From contig NC_065530.1 of the NCBI RefSeq assembly GCF_020184175.1, forward strand, positions 67,371,260 to 67,435,259: 64,000 bases of DNA, read 5' to 3'. This document shows, in pieces, positions 1 to 13,400 of the stretch; the first letter of the stretch is position 1, and every line of letters begins with the position of its first letter. Made by a program: the position numbers and the translations under genes. The stretch is from Aphis gossypii (taxonomy: Eukaryota > Arthropoda > Insecta > Hemiptera > Aphididae). The notes under the pieces were generated by a model that saw only the letters and a program-made list of their open reading frames with translations, had not been told where the DNA came from and did not search any database.

Positions 1-138
1 TTATATGCATTACCATTTACCATGGTTCATGATACTAGAACAAGCTATTACACTAACGATTGGTGTTTCGAGCAAAATGTAGAAGTTTCTACAATCTTAG
101 AATATGAAAATATAAAGAGAGAAACGACCACAGTATGA
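1..138 (+). CDS. Partial coding-like open frame, possible last exon (protein unidentified)
   Basis: Frame 1 is open from the first base of the window and stops at TGA 136-138, giving 45 codons, so it may continue to the left. The residues look protein-like for such AT-rich DNA: Trp21, Cys22, and a mixed acidic and basic tail. The last four residues are TTTV, which fits a class I PDZ-binding C-terminus (S/T-x-V). The segment LPFTMVHDTR followed by NDWCFEQ vaguely recalls the extracellular loop 2 of peptide GPCRs, but no hydrophobic segment follows, so I do not assign it. A weak alternative splice donor (gtatga) overlaps the stop at 133-138. An open run of this length can arise by chance here. 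Confidence 0.35.
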   Translation, partial: LYALPFTMVHDTRTSYYTNDWCFEQNVEVSTILEYENIKRETTTV

Positions 139-1479
139 AGATGATCTTAAATCTAGACATTAATGACTAAATTAACAAAATTACAATTATTGTAATTAAT
201 AGTTCTAAAATATAATATAATTAATTAATATAATTTATATAATGTTATTATTACTGATACTATGTTGACTCAATGTCTATGTTCTGGTTAATGAGAAGTA
301 ACTTGGTATTGTACAATTCAAACACTTTTTTATATTAGTGTTGTGAATATTTTTGTTAAATCTTTATAGGACTTAATATTTAATATTATTTATACAGCTT
401 GGGGACAGTACTGATTTCCCTTATGAAAACTATGATTAAAATTTAAATATTTAAAATTATTATTAAATATTAATATTGAAAACCATGAAATATTCTAAAC
501 AAAAGTAGAGTGTATGTTACTGGAAAACAATTAACATAGTACCTGTAATAAATTATATTATATTCATAATTAAAGTGTATATTTTTGTATCGTACAGATT
601 TTTTTAATGAAAGTATGTTTGTTATAAATACAATTAGAAAAGAGAAAGTAGGTAACCACTCTGCTATAAAGTAGAAGTCGACTACTTTATAATTGAGTGG
701 ATTACCGTGTAATGGATATATTAAATATTTTACATTTTTAACTACAAATTTGCACATTTTTGTGATTTTGCCTTATTTCTCAAAATGTGAACTTCAAATG
801 TTTACAAATCTTGTGCTGATGTATCTTGAATATTTTTAAATGGCTACCATAAGAATTATGAGGAATATGGTGTTACATTTTCATACTTTTCGACCAAGTA
901 AAAATGATTTCTTTAGAGTACCAACAATATCCAATTGTAATCATTGTTCCTTTTAGAATCTAAAAAAAGTTATGTCTTCGAATACTTGACAAGATCAATA
1001 GTAATGCGAATCTGAACAATATATTTATTATTTTTTTATTTAATTCATACACTCAAACCTTTATGTCTATTATTCATATTGCAGATGATTCGAGGTATGC
1101 AGAGTATGAATATTGTTATTGAAAGAATTGACAACATTTATGTCATCATATTTAATTTTAATTTTGTTCAGTTCTTTCTTTTACACATATGTAATGAGTG
1201 ATTCAGTAACCTGGCATAACTACCTTTTTTATTTTATAATAATGAATGTACTCTAATATTTTTTTAAAAAAATTTTAAGTATACTTATATAAATACCATA
1301 TATTTCAATATCATTATATGTTTTATGCAATTTTAGAAATTGTGTTTTTTGTTGATACAAACTTCTTTTTCAAACAAAAACTCTATTTTATCAAAGATTT
1401 GTTATAAATTGTTTTTTCAGATATTAATTTTGAAAATGTTGACGTATCTAAATGCCCGAGTAATTAAATTGTTTTTAAA
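139..1479. other. AT-rich stretch without recognisable gene
   Basis: This contains short A/T runs and palindromic taat words. A 95-codon open frame on the minus strand (470-757) is rich in Phe, Ile, Tyr and Asn, as expected of chance frames in AT-rich DNA. No splice-bounded exon, RNA gene or repeat element is visible. Confidence 0.5.
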
Positions 1480-1620
1480 TTTAAAGGTACTTAGAGTACC
1501 TACCGTCATAGTTGGTGATCGTTGGTGGGAGGGGCCTAAGCGCCCCCAAATTATTGAACACTTCAAAGTATAACGTGTCATTTAGTGAAGTTATGTTTAA
1601 GCTCCCACTATCCCTAAAAT
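1480..1620. repeat. GC-richer repeat-like block with GGGGC/GCCCC hairpin
   Basis: A short block of higher GC stands in AT-rich DNA. It contains ggggcctaagcgcccc, which can fold with a 5-bp GGGGC/GCCCC stem and a 6-nt loop. A 77-codon open frame ends just after it (1571-1573). Its last 25 residues (VPTVIVGDRWWEG onward) superficially resemble the C-terminus of a glutaredoxin-like protein, but no CxxC or other thioredoxin-fold part is present. I favour a fragment of a dispersed element over a gene. Confidence 0.25.
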
Positions 1621-4600
1621 TCAACCAAATCTCCATCTATGCCTACCTTATAATTCTTTCCAATGACTATAAACTATAAATATTTTGTAATAAATTAATA
1701 TTTATTAATACGTAATTACTATAGTTTATTTTTTATCGTACGTTATTATCCTAAATACACTAAGTAACAGTTTAATAACTTATAATCGACTTGGTCAAAT
1801 TTTAATTAACCTACATAATTAATTTAAAAAAAAAAACATCTTGATAATTAACAATAAAAAAGCTGGTTCTCATTTAAAAGAAATAAGTTTGTATGTCACA
1901 AGGTATAATCCTTAAATATCATAAAAAATCGAAAATGAGTAATCACGTATACTTAAAAATTCAAAAAATCAGAATAATTAAGTTTATGTAAATTAATTTA
2001 TTGAATAATGTATGTAATAAAAATAATATTACTATAATAATTTATTATATCCTCAATCAGACTATGTTCTCGTTTAATTTACATTATATCATTTTAAATT
2101 GAAAATTACACATGGAATGCGGACTACAAGAAGGTGGTAAGTATAATTTCTGTAAATTTAAAGTAATCAGTAATAGATTAAACGCACATCATTAATTATA
2201 TTCCGATTTTCATCTACCTATATTATAAAATATCAATATTATACTGACTATACTAATAAAGTTGTTATATAATTTAGTTGGTAGGTAGGTATATAGTTAA
2301 ATGTTAGGTTAATCTTAATTTTATATAAATATAATAATATATATTTCTTAAAAAATTATATATGCCTTTAGACAATAATTGTGAAATAAAATATTGAAGT
2401 ACATATGTGCAAAATTATCAATAATAAGTTAAAAAAATTACGAAACAAAAATATTTCTATCATATATGAGTGTGCATAGGTAATGAATTAATATTGAAAT
2501 ATATTATAAAAAATGTCTTAATTTTATTTTATAACTATTTTGCCTTTTAGATTTTACCCCTTCCCTTATAATATGTATACCTATGCACAATTTGTTTTTG
2601 TACCAACGACAAGTTAATGATCAGTATGTTATGAACTTTCGTTTCTTTCAAAACACGCTACATTTTTCGCGCTGACCTTGTTCAAAGCAGTGATGTATTA
2701 CGTGATAAAATATTAAGTTTAATTTTGGAAAATTTACATAAACATAAAATAAATCTGTTATAGTAGGTAATTAAGTTACTACTTAGCAGCTACCTACGAA
2801 TTAACATAGGCACCAAACCATTACATAGAAATATTGTAAATTTTTGTGATTTCAAAGAATTTTATTAAATTATAAATTTGAAGTACTTCTAAATAAAAAT
2901 CGTGCTGTTGAGAATCTAATATTTGAACATTTATAAATAAAATTACAAGTTAATATTTTTCATCATTATTTTTTTGAAAATGATAATTTATAATCATTTT
3001 ATTCTATTGAATTAGCGTCCAAGTATTTATAGTTTTGTTTTTACATCAGGTATATCAATCATAATTAATTAAACATTATCTTATGACATTACGAAAATCA
3101 ATTACTGTATTTATAAGTACAATAATGTTACTGGATACAGTAATTAATAATCAACACGATTTAAGCACTACCTACCTATATATTATCTACTATATTCTTA
3201 ATATATATGTTTTATGTTTATTACTTGATTTCTTGATAGAATGCATAGTGAATAATATAATGTTCATCTATTAGTTGATAAACATAGGTGTTTCAGTGTT
3301 TGTCCTAAATCACTAATATAAAATTCTAAAATTGAAAAAGAACTTAAGATCATGATAACTTGTTTTTATTTTTTATGATAAATAGTTCTTATTAATTATT
3401 TCTATATAAAACAAGATAGGATAACATGGATGCTGATTGTGAATTTATATTGCATATATACTTAATATCCTATATATAAACACTAAATTACTTCTACTTG
3501 GATAAAAAGATATTAATGTAACTAAAGATTTAAATAGTAAATTTAATTTAATACCTTTTCAAAGATAATATTGTAGAAACCGTTTATTTTTAGTATATTA
3601 TAATATAATGAATGTTCTATATGCACCTAAATGTATAGAAGAATATAAATGATCATAAATACAGTATTTGCATAGTTATTAGTTAAATTAATTGATTCTA
3701 GTAAGAGTAATAACTAATTTAACATTAAAACTATCAACACTGCGGTTAAAATTATTCTAGTATTTATTTTTACAAACAAAAGAATACTCCATAAATTATA
3801 TTGTAATAATTAAAGTTTGTAATTATAGAATCTGAATTATAATAGATATAATTTATACTACTCAATATTGAATATATATATTCATATTATATTAACAAAG
3901 AAATAATTTATAGTATATAAAATAAATGAAATTTACATTTAGATTAAAATTAATTAAATTCACTATTTATATTTTATGTATGTAAGCGTGATTGTTTAAT
4001 TCATACAATTATTGTTAAAAATTAATTGTTGAATGCATTTGTATGTTCTTTCAAAATATTATTTATTAAGGATATCTAGTCTGGTTTGCTGCAATGGTCG
4101 TCCACTAAACCGGTATTAGTATATATTTGGGTGAAATGTTAAGTCTATAGCGATTATGTCACTGTATTATATACTTAACATAATATGAACTTTTGCTAAC
4201 CGATGATCCATTATTTGTTTTATACTACGATTTAAATATAATTATCTATTATATTTAGGTCACCATTACTTTAGACACGGGTCTAGTCATATCACTAGCC
4301 ATTAAATAACCTATCTACGACTTCTAGGTTAGGTTTCGACTTTCTTTTTATTATAGAAACGCGTCAAAATATAATATAATGTAATGAATTATGGGTACAA
4401 TATACTCACTACAGCCGTGTAGCTAAATAGCCTATTCAGGACGCCGTGTGAACATAACTTCTAAATTGATTGTTATAAAATAGGTATATAAAATAAATCG
4501 TACATTTTAATGAAATACTGAGAGATGGACTTATTTATGACATTGTTTTACTTTCAGAACTGTATCGATTAAGTACGTGAAATTATCATCCGATAATATG

Positions 4601-7600
4601 ATAATATCATATGATTCGGCATGTTGTAAATATTTATTATTATGTATATTGTAATAATAAGTATACATATTATATACATACTGCACTACTGTTGTAAGAC
4701 ATAGTATACCTTTTATCACTAGAAATGTCAGATGTCTTATTTATAAATGAGTAGGAACTATATAAGATTTAAAAAAATTGATAGTAAATGTAACTTTTTT
4801 ATTAGATTCAACACCATAATATTATTAAGTATTTTATCCGTGAAAGTTTCATGATGAAACACAGTGAGTCATTTTGAATCATAGAACGGTCATGAGCTCA
4901 AAAGTTGAATATCATATATTGTATATTTTTTTTCATTATTTATTAATCCTAAACTTTTGTGGATCTCCTTTCTTAAAATATCGCCGAACGGTGATAAAGC
5001 GTTACATTTTGAATATTATTATTAGTTTATTATGTAATATATATCTACACAATAATAAATGTGCTAATAGTAATGCTGCATTTTATTTTTATTTTATGCA
5101 TCAGCTTAAAAATAAGTAGAATATTACCTATCTCAACAAAATAATATTTAGTCAATAATTATATATATTTAATTATATTAATTTTTGTCCAATTGCACTA
5201 ATATACCATTTTATGAACGGCGAATATGCGCCATAACTTGTGATTATTTGGACAATCAAGAAAAACTTCAATTAGTCTATTATTATTTATTTTTTATAAG
5301 TCGCACATTTCGATAGGGTTTTATTTAAATATAATATAATATAATGTATTATGAACATTGAACATTCTCTTTCATTGTCATCGATTATATTATATTTACA
5401 TATTTCGAGCATATCATTAATACCTTTTTCCTTATTAATATTTTTGAAATATGGTAGCTATAGGTATATGTTATAAGAATTTAAAGAGCTTAAATCATAT
5501 TAATTTATGTATATGGCTATTTTTGTTAAATAAACTTATAATAAAGAAATTTCTTAGAAATCTAGGATATTTAAGTTACTTTATATGTCATGTAAATATT
5601 TTAAACGTTAAATTATTCATTTTAATTAAGTATTCAAATTGTGCAGCAATATAAGCTTCGGAGTTCAGACAGAGCGTCGTAGATGATAGCAGATGAGTAT
5701 ATATATTATAATTTAGATTGGTATAAGCGAATATATATCATTTATTTACATTTTTGTACTCTTCAAATTTTATAGTAGGTAGTCTAATTAATATAATTCA
5801 ATACATTCTCAAACAAATATAATATTAATATTACATGTTTTATTTGAATTTAGATATCTAATACTCTTTTCTAGCGTGTACGAGTTGGAAGTTTTGTTTG
5901 ATATTAATAAAAAAACCACATAACAAATTTTAACTGTGCTAGAATGCTAGATATATGATTTGTGCTTTGAAAGATCTGATGATTACAATAATAGTATACC
6001 AAAATTAAACAGTTTATAGGTTTACACATACAGATATACAGATCTTAATAGTATAGTTACAATTGTTAAACGATAATAATTTGATACCTATTGTAGATTT
6101 TTAGGACTATAATAATTATATTATCAGGCATAAGAATATACACACATCAGATATTAATTTTCAATTTGTAATTTAAAAAGTTAAAAACACACGTTTTTTA
6201 GGTTTTTTTATAATTTATTCTGAAATATGGAGGTCATATCCATCACGTATTATATACACTGTAGTGATCAATGTATAGTAATCATTGTTTTTTCTGTATG
6301 TTTTGCACGATATGAAATTGACTGGCGTTTTTTAAACATTTAATTCCAAATAAAAATATATCCGAAATATAAATAAAAGATTATCGTTAAAACGATATGT
6401 TATTTGGTGTTGAGTCTATAGCCTTCATACTCCGCCACCGATAGCATTTATGTGGGTGCGCATACCTCATTTTTACCACAGTGTGGCCCGAGCCTTAGCT
6501 CAAGGTTCGAATTACGCGATAATTGTGTAATAATTATTGTATAATATATACCAATGCAGAAATAGTATAGTCTACGACAGCTTGAACTTCAGGATGTACA
6601 AATGTATGTTTAATTATTGTTTTGAAACTACACAACTAGATAACTATTGCAACAATAATACTTTATTAATGATAAATGACAAATGTATTTCTAAATTTCT
6701 AATACGTCTTATGTTATTTAACACAAATTATTTTAAACAAATGGTTGGTCAATATAGATACATATTTTTGTTAAATTTGTAACCTTATTTTATTATTAGA
6801 TGTTTTCAATTTTTTTCTTACTATATTTTTATGCCAATATATGTTTGTACTATGGTTTATGTACACAAAAATATGTTGTCACATTGTTTATTATTTTTTT
6901 TTTTCATTTTCTCTGGATAGTTAGGAGGGCTAAAACAGTATATTACAATTTATGTTTTGCAATAAATCATATAAACAACTTCACTGTAAACCCGATGTTA
7001 AACTATTATACTTCTATACTCCACAATAAGCGTTCATTTAAATCGTAAATTATTAAATCAGTGCGAGTGTCAAGATGTTTTAATGACACCGACCAAAACG
7101 CAATAATTACGTGAAATGTGAATCAATTGCGTTTATAACTTGAGAAATTCATTTTTGTTTTCGTATAAGAATATAATATAAGAATAATATAAGTTTTATA
7201 ACTTACTTTATAACGCTACTTATAAAATGCATACTTATACATATAATAAATAAAAATTAATGGTTCTATTAATTACTTCACTAGGTAGTGAATATTTTCT
7301 TTAGAAACTAAACTAATTATAAACAAATCCAATAACACAGAGAAGTTAAACTACGTATGTATATATTATAATAATATGATAGATGTGTTGAAAATTAATT
7401 GACTCCAGTTTTAGTATACATTTAAAATAAGTTCATAATGCACGGTATACGGATTTACGATAATATACGAGTATCTAAATATATCGATAAAAACGAAAAA
7501 AAATTACACCGATTTTTTTTATCAAGTCAACGGAAGCGATATTCTACGAAAAAGTGACTACTTATAAGTAAAATACTTGGAGCAATGTTGTATGAAATTT

Positions 7601-8079
7601 TCAACACAATTTACTCGAATCACAAATTATTATATTTCTAACACTACTAATAATACGAATTTCATTTTAATCCATGTATTGTATATAATATATACAATAC
7701 AATATAAATAATATAATATCATAATGCTTTTAAGAATAGATATCTGAGCTCTATAATTTCTTCACCGTAATCGCTATTACTTAATACTGTTGTAATAAAT
7801 ACATTGTTGTGCTTAATTAATTACTCGGTGTTGTATTGCGATTAGCTATCCTGAAATATTTGACGTCTGAAAATGTCCAGTTAATTATTATAATTTATAA
7901 AATATGTTAAATACAACTGTAAAATATTGTAGTGTTTATTTACGAAATTTACAACAACATGAATGTACCATGTACGACAAATATAATGCTATGTATAGTA
8001 ATAACTAATAAAAGTTAACAAATGTACATAAAACTAGCTTATATTAATTAAAAGTACTCCGTTTTCTACTGTTCCTAAA
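1621..8079. other. AT-rich desert without recognisable gene
   Basis: About 6.4 kb of very AT-rich sequence. The open frames here (3083, 4531, 4874, 5451, 6537, 6800) encode Ile/Tyr/Asn/Phe-rich peptides with no motif. A slightly GC-richer patch at 6421-6515 contains a B-box-like ggttcgaatta, but no tRNA fold can be built around it. Confidence 0.5.
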
Positions 8080-8295
8080 ATGGCTATCGTAATTCTTAAG
8101 AAAAACCAAGTAAATATCATGGAAACTTATTTAATGCAAATATGTTTACAACATGTGTTGGCTTTTGATACTTCTTATATTATGCGCTTTATTAGTGCTT
8201 GTGCCAAAACTAAATTTCACATTTACACATTATTCGAAATGTACATGATCACAGCTTGTGTTATTATAACTAATACTAATTTAATTAAATACTAA
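8080..8295 (+). CDS. Small ORF, 71 codons, unidentified
   Basis: This starts at an ATG in a good insect context (cctaaaATGG) and ends at TAA. The 71 residues begin MAIVILKKNQVN and include Cys22, Cys41 and Cys60. The C-terminal third is hydrophobic (YMITACVIITN) and could be one membrane segment. Codons use more GCT, ATC, GAA and GTG than the chance frames around it. No polyadenylation signal is obvious right after the stop and no splice sites frame it. It may be a real short gene, an exon, or chance; I do not recognise the family. Confidence 0.2.
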   Translation: MAIVILKKNQVNIMETYLMQICLQHVLAFDTSYIMRFISACAKTKFHIYTLFEMYMITACVIITNTNLIKY

Positions 8296-9640
8296 AAATG
8301 AAAACTAATATTATATTCACATCAAAACTATGTTCTTATATTTAGTGTAAATAATAAGAATTAAAAAAACAATTGACAAAGAAGAGTATACAATTTTTTT
8401 ATTCGTATTTCATTTTGCATAACAAGTAGGTATATACAATATTTTAACAGATTTAATTTCAAATTCTTCTTAAGTACATTTGCTAATTGCATTTTTGAAA
8501 ATAATAATATATAATATTTCATTTTAACATCTGAATCGATCACAAGTGTAAAATCGTTTTCATTAAACACTATTATGAGTTAGTATTTAAATTTTGTCTT
8601 CATTAATAATTGATGCATTAAATATGTTGATTGAAAGCGCTAAATTTTTCAATCAATTAGGTACTTATTTTTATCATGCGTCCATTTCTCTGTGTAATAT
8701 AATAAACTATGCATGTAATACATATCTGAGACAAAACCTTTTTAAATTGATACTTTTTTTTCTGAAATCGTAATTAGCTTATTAAATGTGTTTCTACAGT
8801 CTGCGTATATTATCATAATCTAATATAAATGAAATGCATAATATTTAAGTTATAAAGTTTTATGTACATTGAAAGTCTATATAGCTAATAAGTATATTTT
8901 TCATAATTTATATATAATAAAATCATACACATTAAAGCATTAAACATGTTGCACTAAAGTTTTGTCGAAATCACAAAAATAACAAAAATGTAATAATTAT
9001 TTTATAATTATTTTTCACATTCGTACATCAGTATCAGTAATATGAATATAATATTATAAGTTTAACGATATATTATCTGACGAATTCCATAAAAAAAACT
9101 GATAATTTACTTTTTATAATTTTTCTAAAAAATTTGAAAAATAAACTATGATATTTATTTTTTATGAAAGGGATTGTAATATATTTTAAAACATATGGTT
9201 TACAATTACATATAATTAGGTAGGTACTTTGTAAATTGTAATAATATATTAATCGTTGAAATTTCATTAAATTTTATGTTTATCCTCATTTTTCAATTAG
9301 AAAAAAAAGTAATAAAAATAACTAGCATAGTATTTAATATTTATTAACGATTTTGGTAATTTAATAATTGAAATAATTACATTTAAATTATAAGTATAGT
9401 ACGAGTACTTATATCAACATTTTAAATACTGTTATAATAGTATGTGTATGATGAAATATTTTTTTACACCTATAAACATTTGTAACGTTCCGGTAAGTTA
9501 ACAGTAATAATAATTATGGTACCTTAAATAAAAATAAAAAAATATCAAAAAAATATTGGAACATGATAGTAATATTTATTCTGTAACTATTCGTGAGCTA
9601 TAGTGTGCCAGACCTTTTGTCCACTTTGTAGTGACATGCA
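8296..9640. other. AT-rich stretch without recognisable gene
   Basis: Low-complexity AT-rich DNA. Minus-strand open frames at 8361-8570 and 9073-9267 encode Lys/Leu/Tyr-rich peptides of chance character. Nothing else is supported. Confidence 0.5.
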
Positions 9641-9723
9641 ATCCGTTATTGTGTTATAATTGAAATATGCTAGACCGAAATCAATTGGCCCAGCAGTAGT
9701 TGTTTACTATTAGTTCAGCAAAG

Positions 9724-9744
9724 ATGGTGTGTGATACGAAATCG
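9724..9744 (+). CDS. Candidate first coding exon (7 codons) with consensus splice donor
   Basis: The sequence caaagATGG is followed by seven codons (MVCDTKS) and then TCG|gtaagtat, a near-perfect U1 donor. The upstream 100 bp are less AT-rich than the surroundings (agaccgaaatcaattggccc, cagcagtag) and could be a 5' UTR. CpG frequency rises from here to the right, as at insect promoters. No TATA box is evident. The next exon would have to lie beyond a long intron to the right and I cannot find it. Seven codons carry too little information to name a protein. Confidence 0.22.
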
Positions 9745-11997
9745 GTAAGTATCGGTTGTCAATCGTTATAATAATAAATCTGTTTAGAAAACAGTATTTA
9801 ATTTGTTGTTGTTTTCGTGTACGTCTGTGTGTAATAATAATGTTATCGCAGTGTGTTTTGTATACGATATATCATATAATATATGATATATATATATATT
9901 ACACGGTTTAATGAAAGTGTATTTTAACAAATATAAAATTGTTAAATAAATGAAAAATTGAACGTTGAATTCCGCTGCCACTGTGGCTGCTGCCGTCGTC
10001 GTATAATATGGTATACAGTATACCGAGCACGATACACACGGGTTGTGTGTCAAAACATTATTTATGAGCATTATTATTATTATTATTATCATTATTGCTG
10101 CAGACCGCCACCTGCGCCGTTGACGATAGTATAATATATACAGTACTTTTGTATTGTTTCGGACCACTTGTTCCCGTCAATATATTATTGTTCGATGCCA
10201 AATAGCGACAATTTTCCTACTCGATTGTCTCGACTTAATTGGTTTGTTAATGAAACCGCGTGTAATTCAAAAACTGCATACAATTTAAACGAAACACGAA
10301 ACAAAAAAAAAAAAAACAAAAAACGGTTTAAAATGAACGTAATTTATATTACCAGACGGCTAAACGTAAATGCAAAAGAAAATATTATATCATTAATACA
10401 CGGCTATAACACGCAGTACACGGTGTGTACTAAATTGAAAATGTATAATATAATATTATTGGAAATATCTACTATACAGTATAAAAATGTTTGCGAGAAG
10501 AAGAGACTTAGTTTCGTGAGCCCATTGTAATTGTGATCGCATTGGACACTGGCCAATATAATATTAATAATTCACTCTAGAATTAGGTAGTCTAGATAAT
10601 ATTGATAAAGCATTAAATGATAATAACTAATCAATAGGTTACTTATTGATAGTCAATGCAGTGTTGTTATTATTTTTTCTTTTTGTATAATGTAGTAGAA
10701 AAAAAATAGGATTTTAAAGGTAAAATTGAATGCAGCTTAGGCAGGTCGGTGGTTGATAAATAAATATATTTGGCTCAATCCTTTCAAGTGGGACTTCACG
10801 TCATAGAGACGTCAGACGTATTAAGAGGCTAGATAACGGCTCTATACCGCGAGCTCTACCTAAATAAATGTGTCAATGACAACTATGTAGATACAAACAT
10901 TTCTCAAGAACTTGTAATATGAACACTCATTATTTGGTACATACGTCTTTAGTGTTCTTGGTCATAAAATAATTACCTACCTATGGTTTATTTTAGAAAT
11001 TGTATAGTCTTCAGTTTATTTTTAAAATTATTTTTATGACTAGAAGTTGTATTATTTTTTCTAGGTATTTTAATACGCTATAATAATGAAACATTATCAG
11101 ATATCATCAATCTTTTTACTTAATTCCAAACCAATAGTTATAAAAATTAACAGCTTTTATAAACCATATGCTCATATGAAAACGATTGAAGCTTAAAATA
11201 ATTTAGGTAACCATTTTTGAGCGATAATTAAACAGCGGGAGTAAGTCTGTTTATGGAAATATACATGGGTGTGTTAAGTGTTAACAATATTAATTATATT
11301 TTACCAAGTATGATGATATAAAAATGAAATTATTCATGATTTTTACGCAAAATTGAGATATGATAAATAATGTTCATGTGGATCCTTTAATTGACGAATA
11401 ACAATGGATGATATAGTTGTAGTTTTTGGATTACCATTCTTCAATACATGACTGTAGTTTTAAGCTTGTGTGGTTTAATAAAAAAAAAATTAATAATAAA
11501 GTAAATATTATTTCAGATTTTCATTAAGTTTCTTTTTAATAAAATAAACTTTTTAGACTTAAGAATATTATGATAGCATAAATTTCAAATCTTTATACAG
11601 TGTATATACTATATAGTATATAGTATTTATATGTAACTTATCTTTATAAAAATTTTTTTTTTAGGTATACGAAAGAAAAGCTTTTAAAACAAGTATAGCT
11701 TTGCTAAAGAATTTAAAAGTTAATCAAAAGCACTTAAAGAATTACATTTTTTTCTACTGTTTAGCTGATTGGTTTTTATTTTTTATATAAATATACAACG
11801 AAGTAAAAAAATCTATCTCGAATAATGTACCTTATCTCATTACTATAAGTCGTAATTGTGGATTAGATTGTTTTAGATTTTAATTGTAGTTTATAGTGGA
11901 AATAGAATTAATCATTTTGGTGACTTATAAATGGTAATCGTATACGTTCGTACAATCGTACGAAAATCTTAGTAAAAGAAACTGTAAACTCTATAGT
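9745..11997. other. Mixed AT-rich DNA, no confirmed gene
   Basis: CpG words are more frequent up to about 10.5 kb. A TTA-type microsatellite lies near 10073-10090. An ORF from ATG 10195 to 10530 (112 codons) has a Lys-rich middle encoded by an A-run and looks like chance. A GC-richer patch at 10740-10860 (ggtcggtggttgat, cttcacgtcatagagacgtc) resembles repeat debris but has no clear ends. Confidence 0.4.
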
Positions 11998-12138
11998 AAC
12001 ATGTAACAAGTAGAAACTATAATCTATAATATAAACTATAGTCTAACAAGTAACGAGTAGAACCTATAATCTATAATATAAACTATACTTTAACAAGTAA
12101 CGAGTAGAACATATAATCTATAAAATAAACTATAGCGA
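11998..12138 (+). repeat. Minisatellite, 47-bp unit x 3
   Basis: Three head-to-tail copies of a 47-bp unit lie at 11998-12044, 12045-12091 and 12092-12138. Each begins aaca(t/a)gtaac(a/g)agtaga, then runs through a conserved tataatctataa block and ends with aaactata. Copies differ at only a few positions each. A degenerate partial unit may precede them (ctgtaaactctatagt). Confidence 0.9.
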
Positions 12139-13400
12139 TTCACCAATCATATCGATCCCTCTTTTTCTTTAATATTTGAGTAATTCAAACTTTGATCTTT
12201 GGAATTTTTAAATATACTTTAAGACCATTTTTTTAAATTCATGATTTTATTTTGTACTACTTAGTGTGGACTCATATTAATCTACCAAAATGTATAGTTT
12301 TACAAATGGTCCAAGGTATATTATTAAACACTAGATTAAATCTTAAATATATTTTAGATTTTTGTAAAATAATTTTTAAGGAATTTTGTCCTTAATATAA
12401 TCATTTTAATAGCTGATAAACTACATAGGTATTTACACTTTTAATTAGATGTAATAACAGAAACATAAAAAAAATTATTTTCTAAAATAATTTAAAATGT
12501 ATATGGAGAAAATACTCCTTAATTAGTAGTCTCGTCTTCTTTATAATATACATGTCATACTTGCTACAGTATATATATATATATGTATTAACTTTAAATA
12601 TCTATTTCCACAATGTGTCACGTTCCAAATAATAAGTGTAAGTGATATAAGATTGTTATGCCGAGAATGACAGAATAAAGAAACCTTTCAGTGAAGGCAC
12701 TTTGGCAATTAGTTAATTATTTGTAATTATAATTATCACAATGCACATACAGTTATTAATTTTGATACCTGTTACAATATAGATAAAAAAAAATATTGGA
12801 TGCGTAAGTGTATTGCAATATAGTACTAGGGCCAAATAGAAATTCTTCATGCCATAAACTAATAACTATTGTCCCGATAATAAAAAAAATGAAATATTTA
12901 AAATAATCGAATGTAAACAATTTAATCGCAAGCTAATAAAACAATAACCATGTATTTGATGATTATAAATAATTATAATAATAGTTACCTATCATTTATC
13001 AACTATCAGCTAGAACTTACTAGACCCTAGTTTCCAGCCACTTGTATAGAATTTTTTGTAATAATTAACGTACAAATTCATGCTTATTTACACAGAACTA
13101 AATGCGTAATTAAACTGTTACGACTTCTCTATTTAAAGTGCTGTTTTGTTGATCTGTAGATTTAAACGTGATTATTTTATTTCATATAATATTATACTCT
13201 CTGACCTTTGTATGCAACTTTTATCGTACGAAACAATATTACGTCATAATAATGTCATTTAGTATTGCAATTATACAATATTATAATATCTATTATTAGT
13301 TATAAGCGTTTTCAAAATTAAATTAGTTTTGTATTTCTCGGTAAAATATTTGGTATATTATGTTTTATGCTAACGAGTTAAAATTATTAAAACATTTGTT
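12139..13400. other. AT-rich stretch without recognisable gene
   Basis: Contains a (TA)n tract near 12570-12585 and plain AT-rich DNA. No coding-like segment is seen on either strand. Confidence 0.5.

Noticed and set aside
2112..2136. ATG plus eight codons then gtaagt (MECGLQEG)
   Set aside because: A short ATG next to a donor word is common by chance, and nothing upstream looks like a leader.
6480..6515. B-box-like ggttcgaatta suggesting a tRNA or SINE
   Set aside because: No A box at the right spacing, no acceptor stem, and the box lacks the final CC.
10195..10530. 112-codon ORF MPNSDNFPTRLSR...
   Set aside because: Its middle is a Lys run from an A-homopolymer, the second half is AT-biased, and a frame of this length is expected about once by chance in the window.
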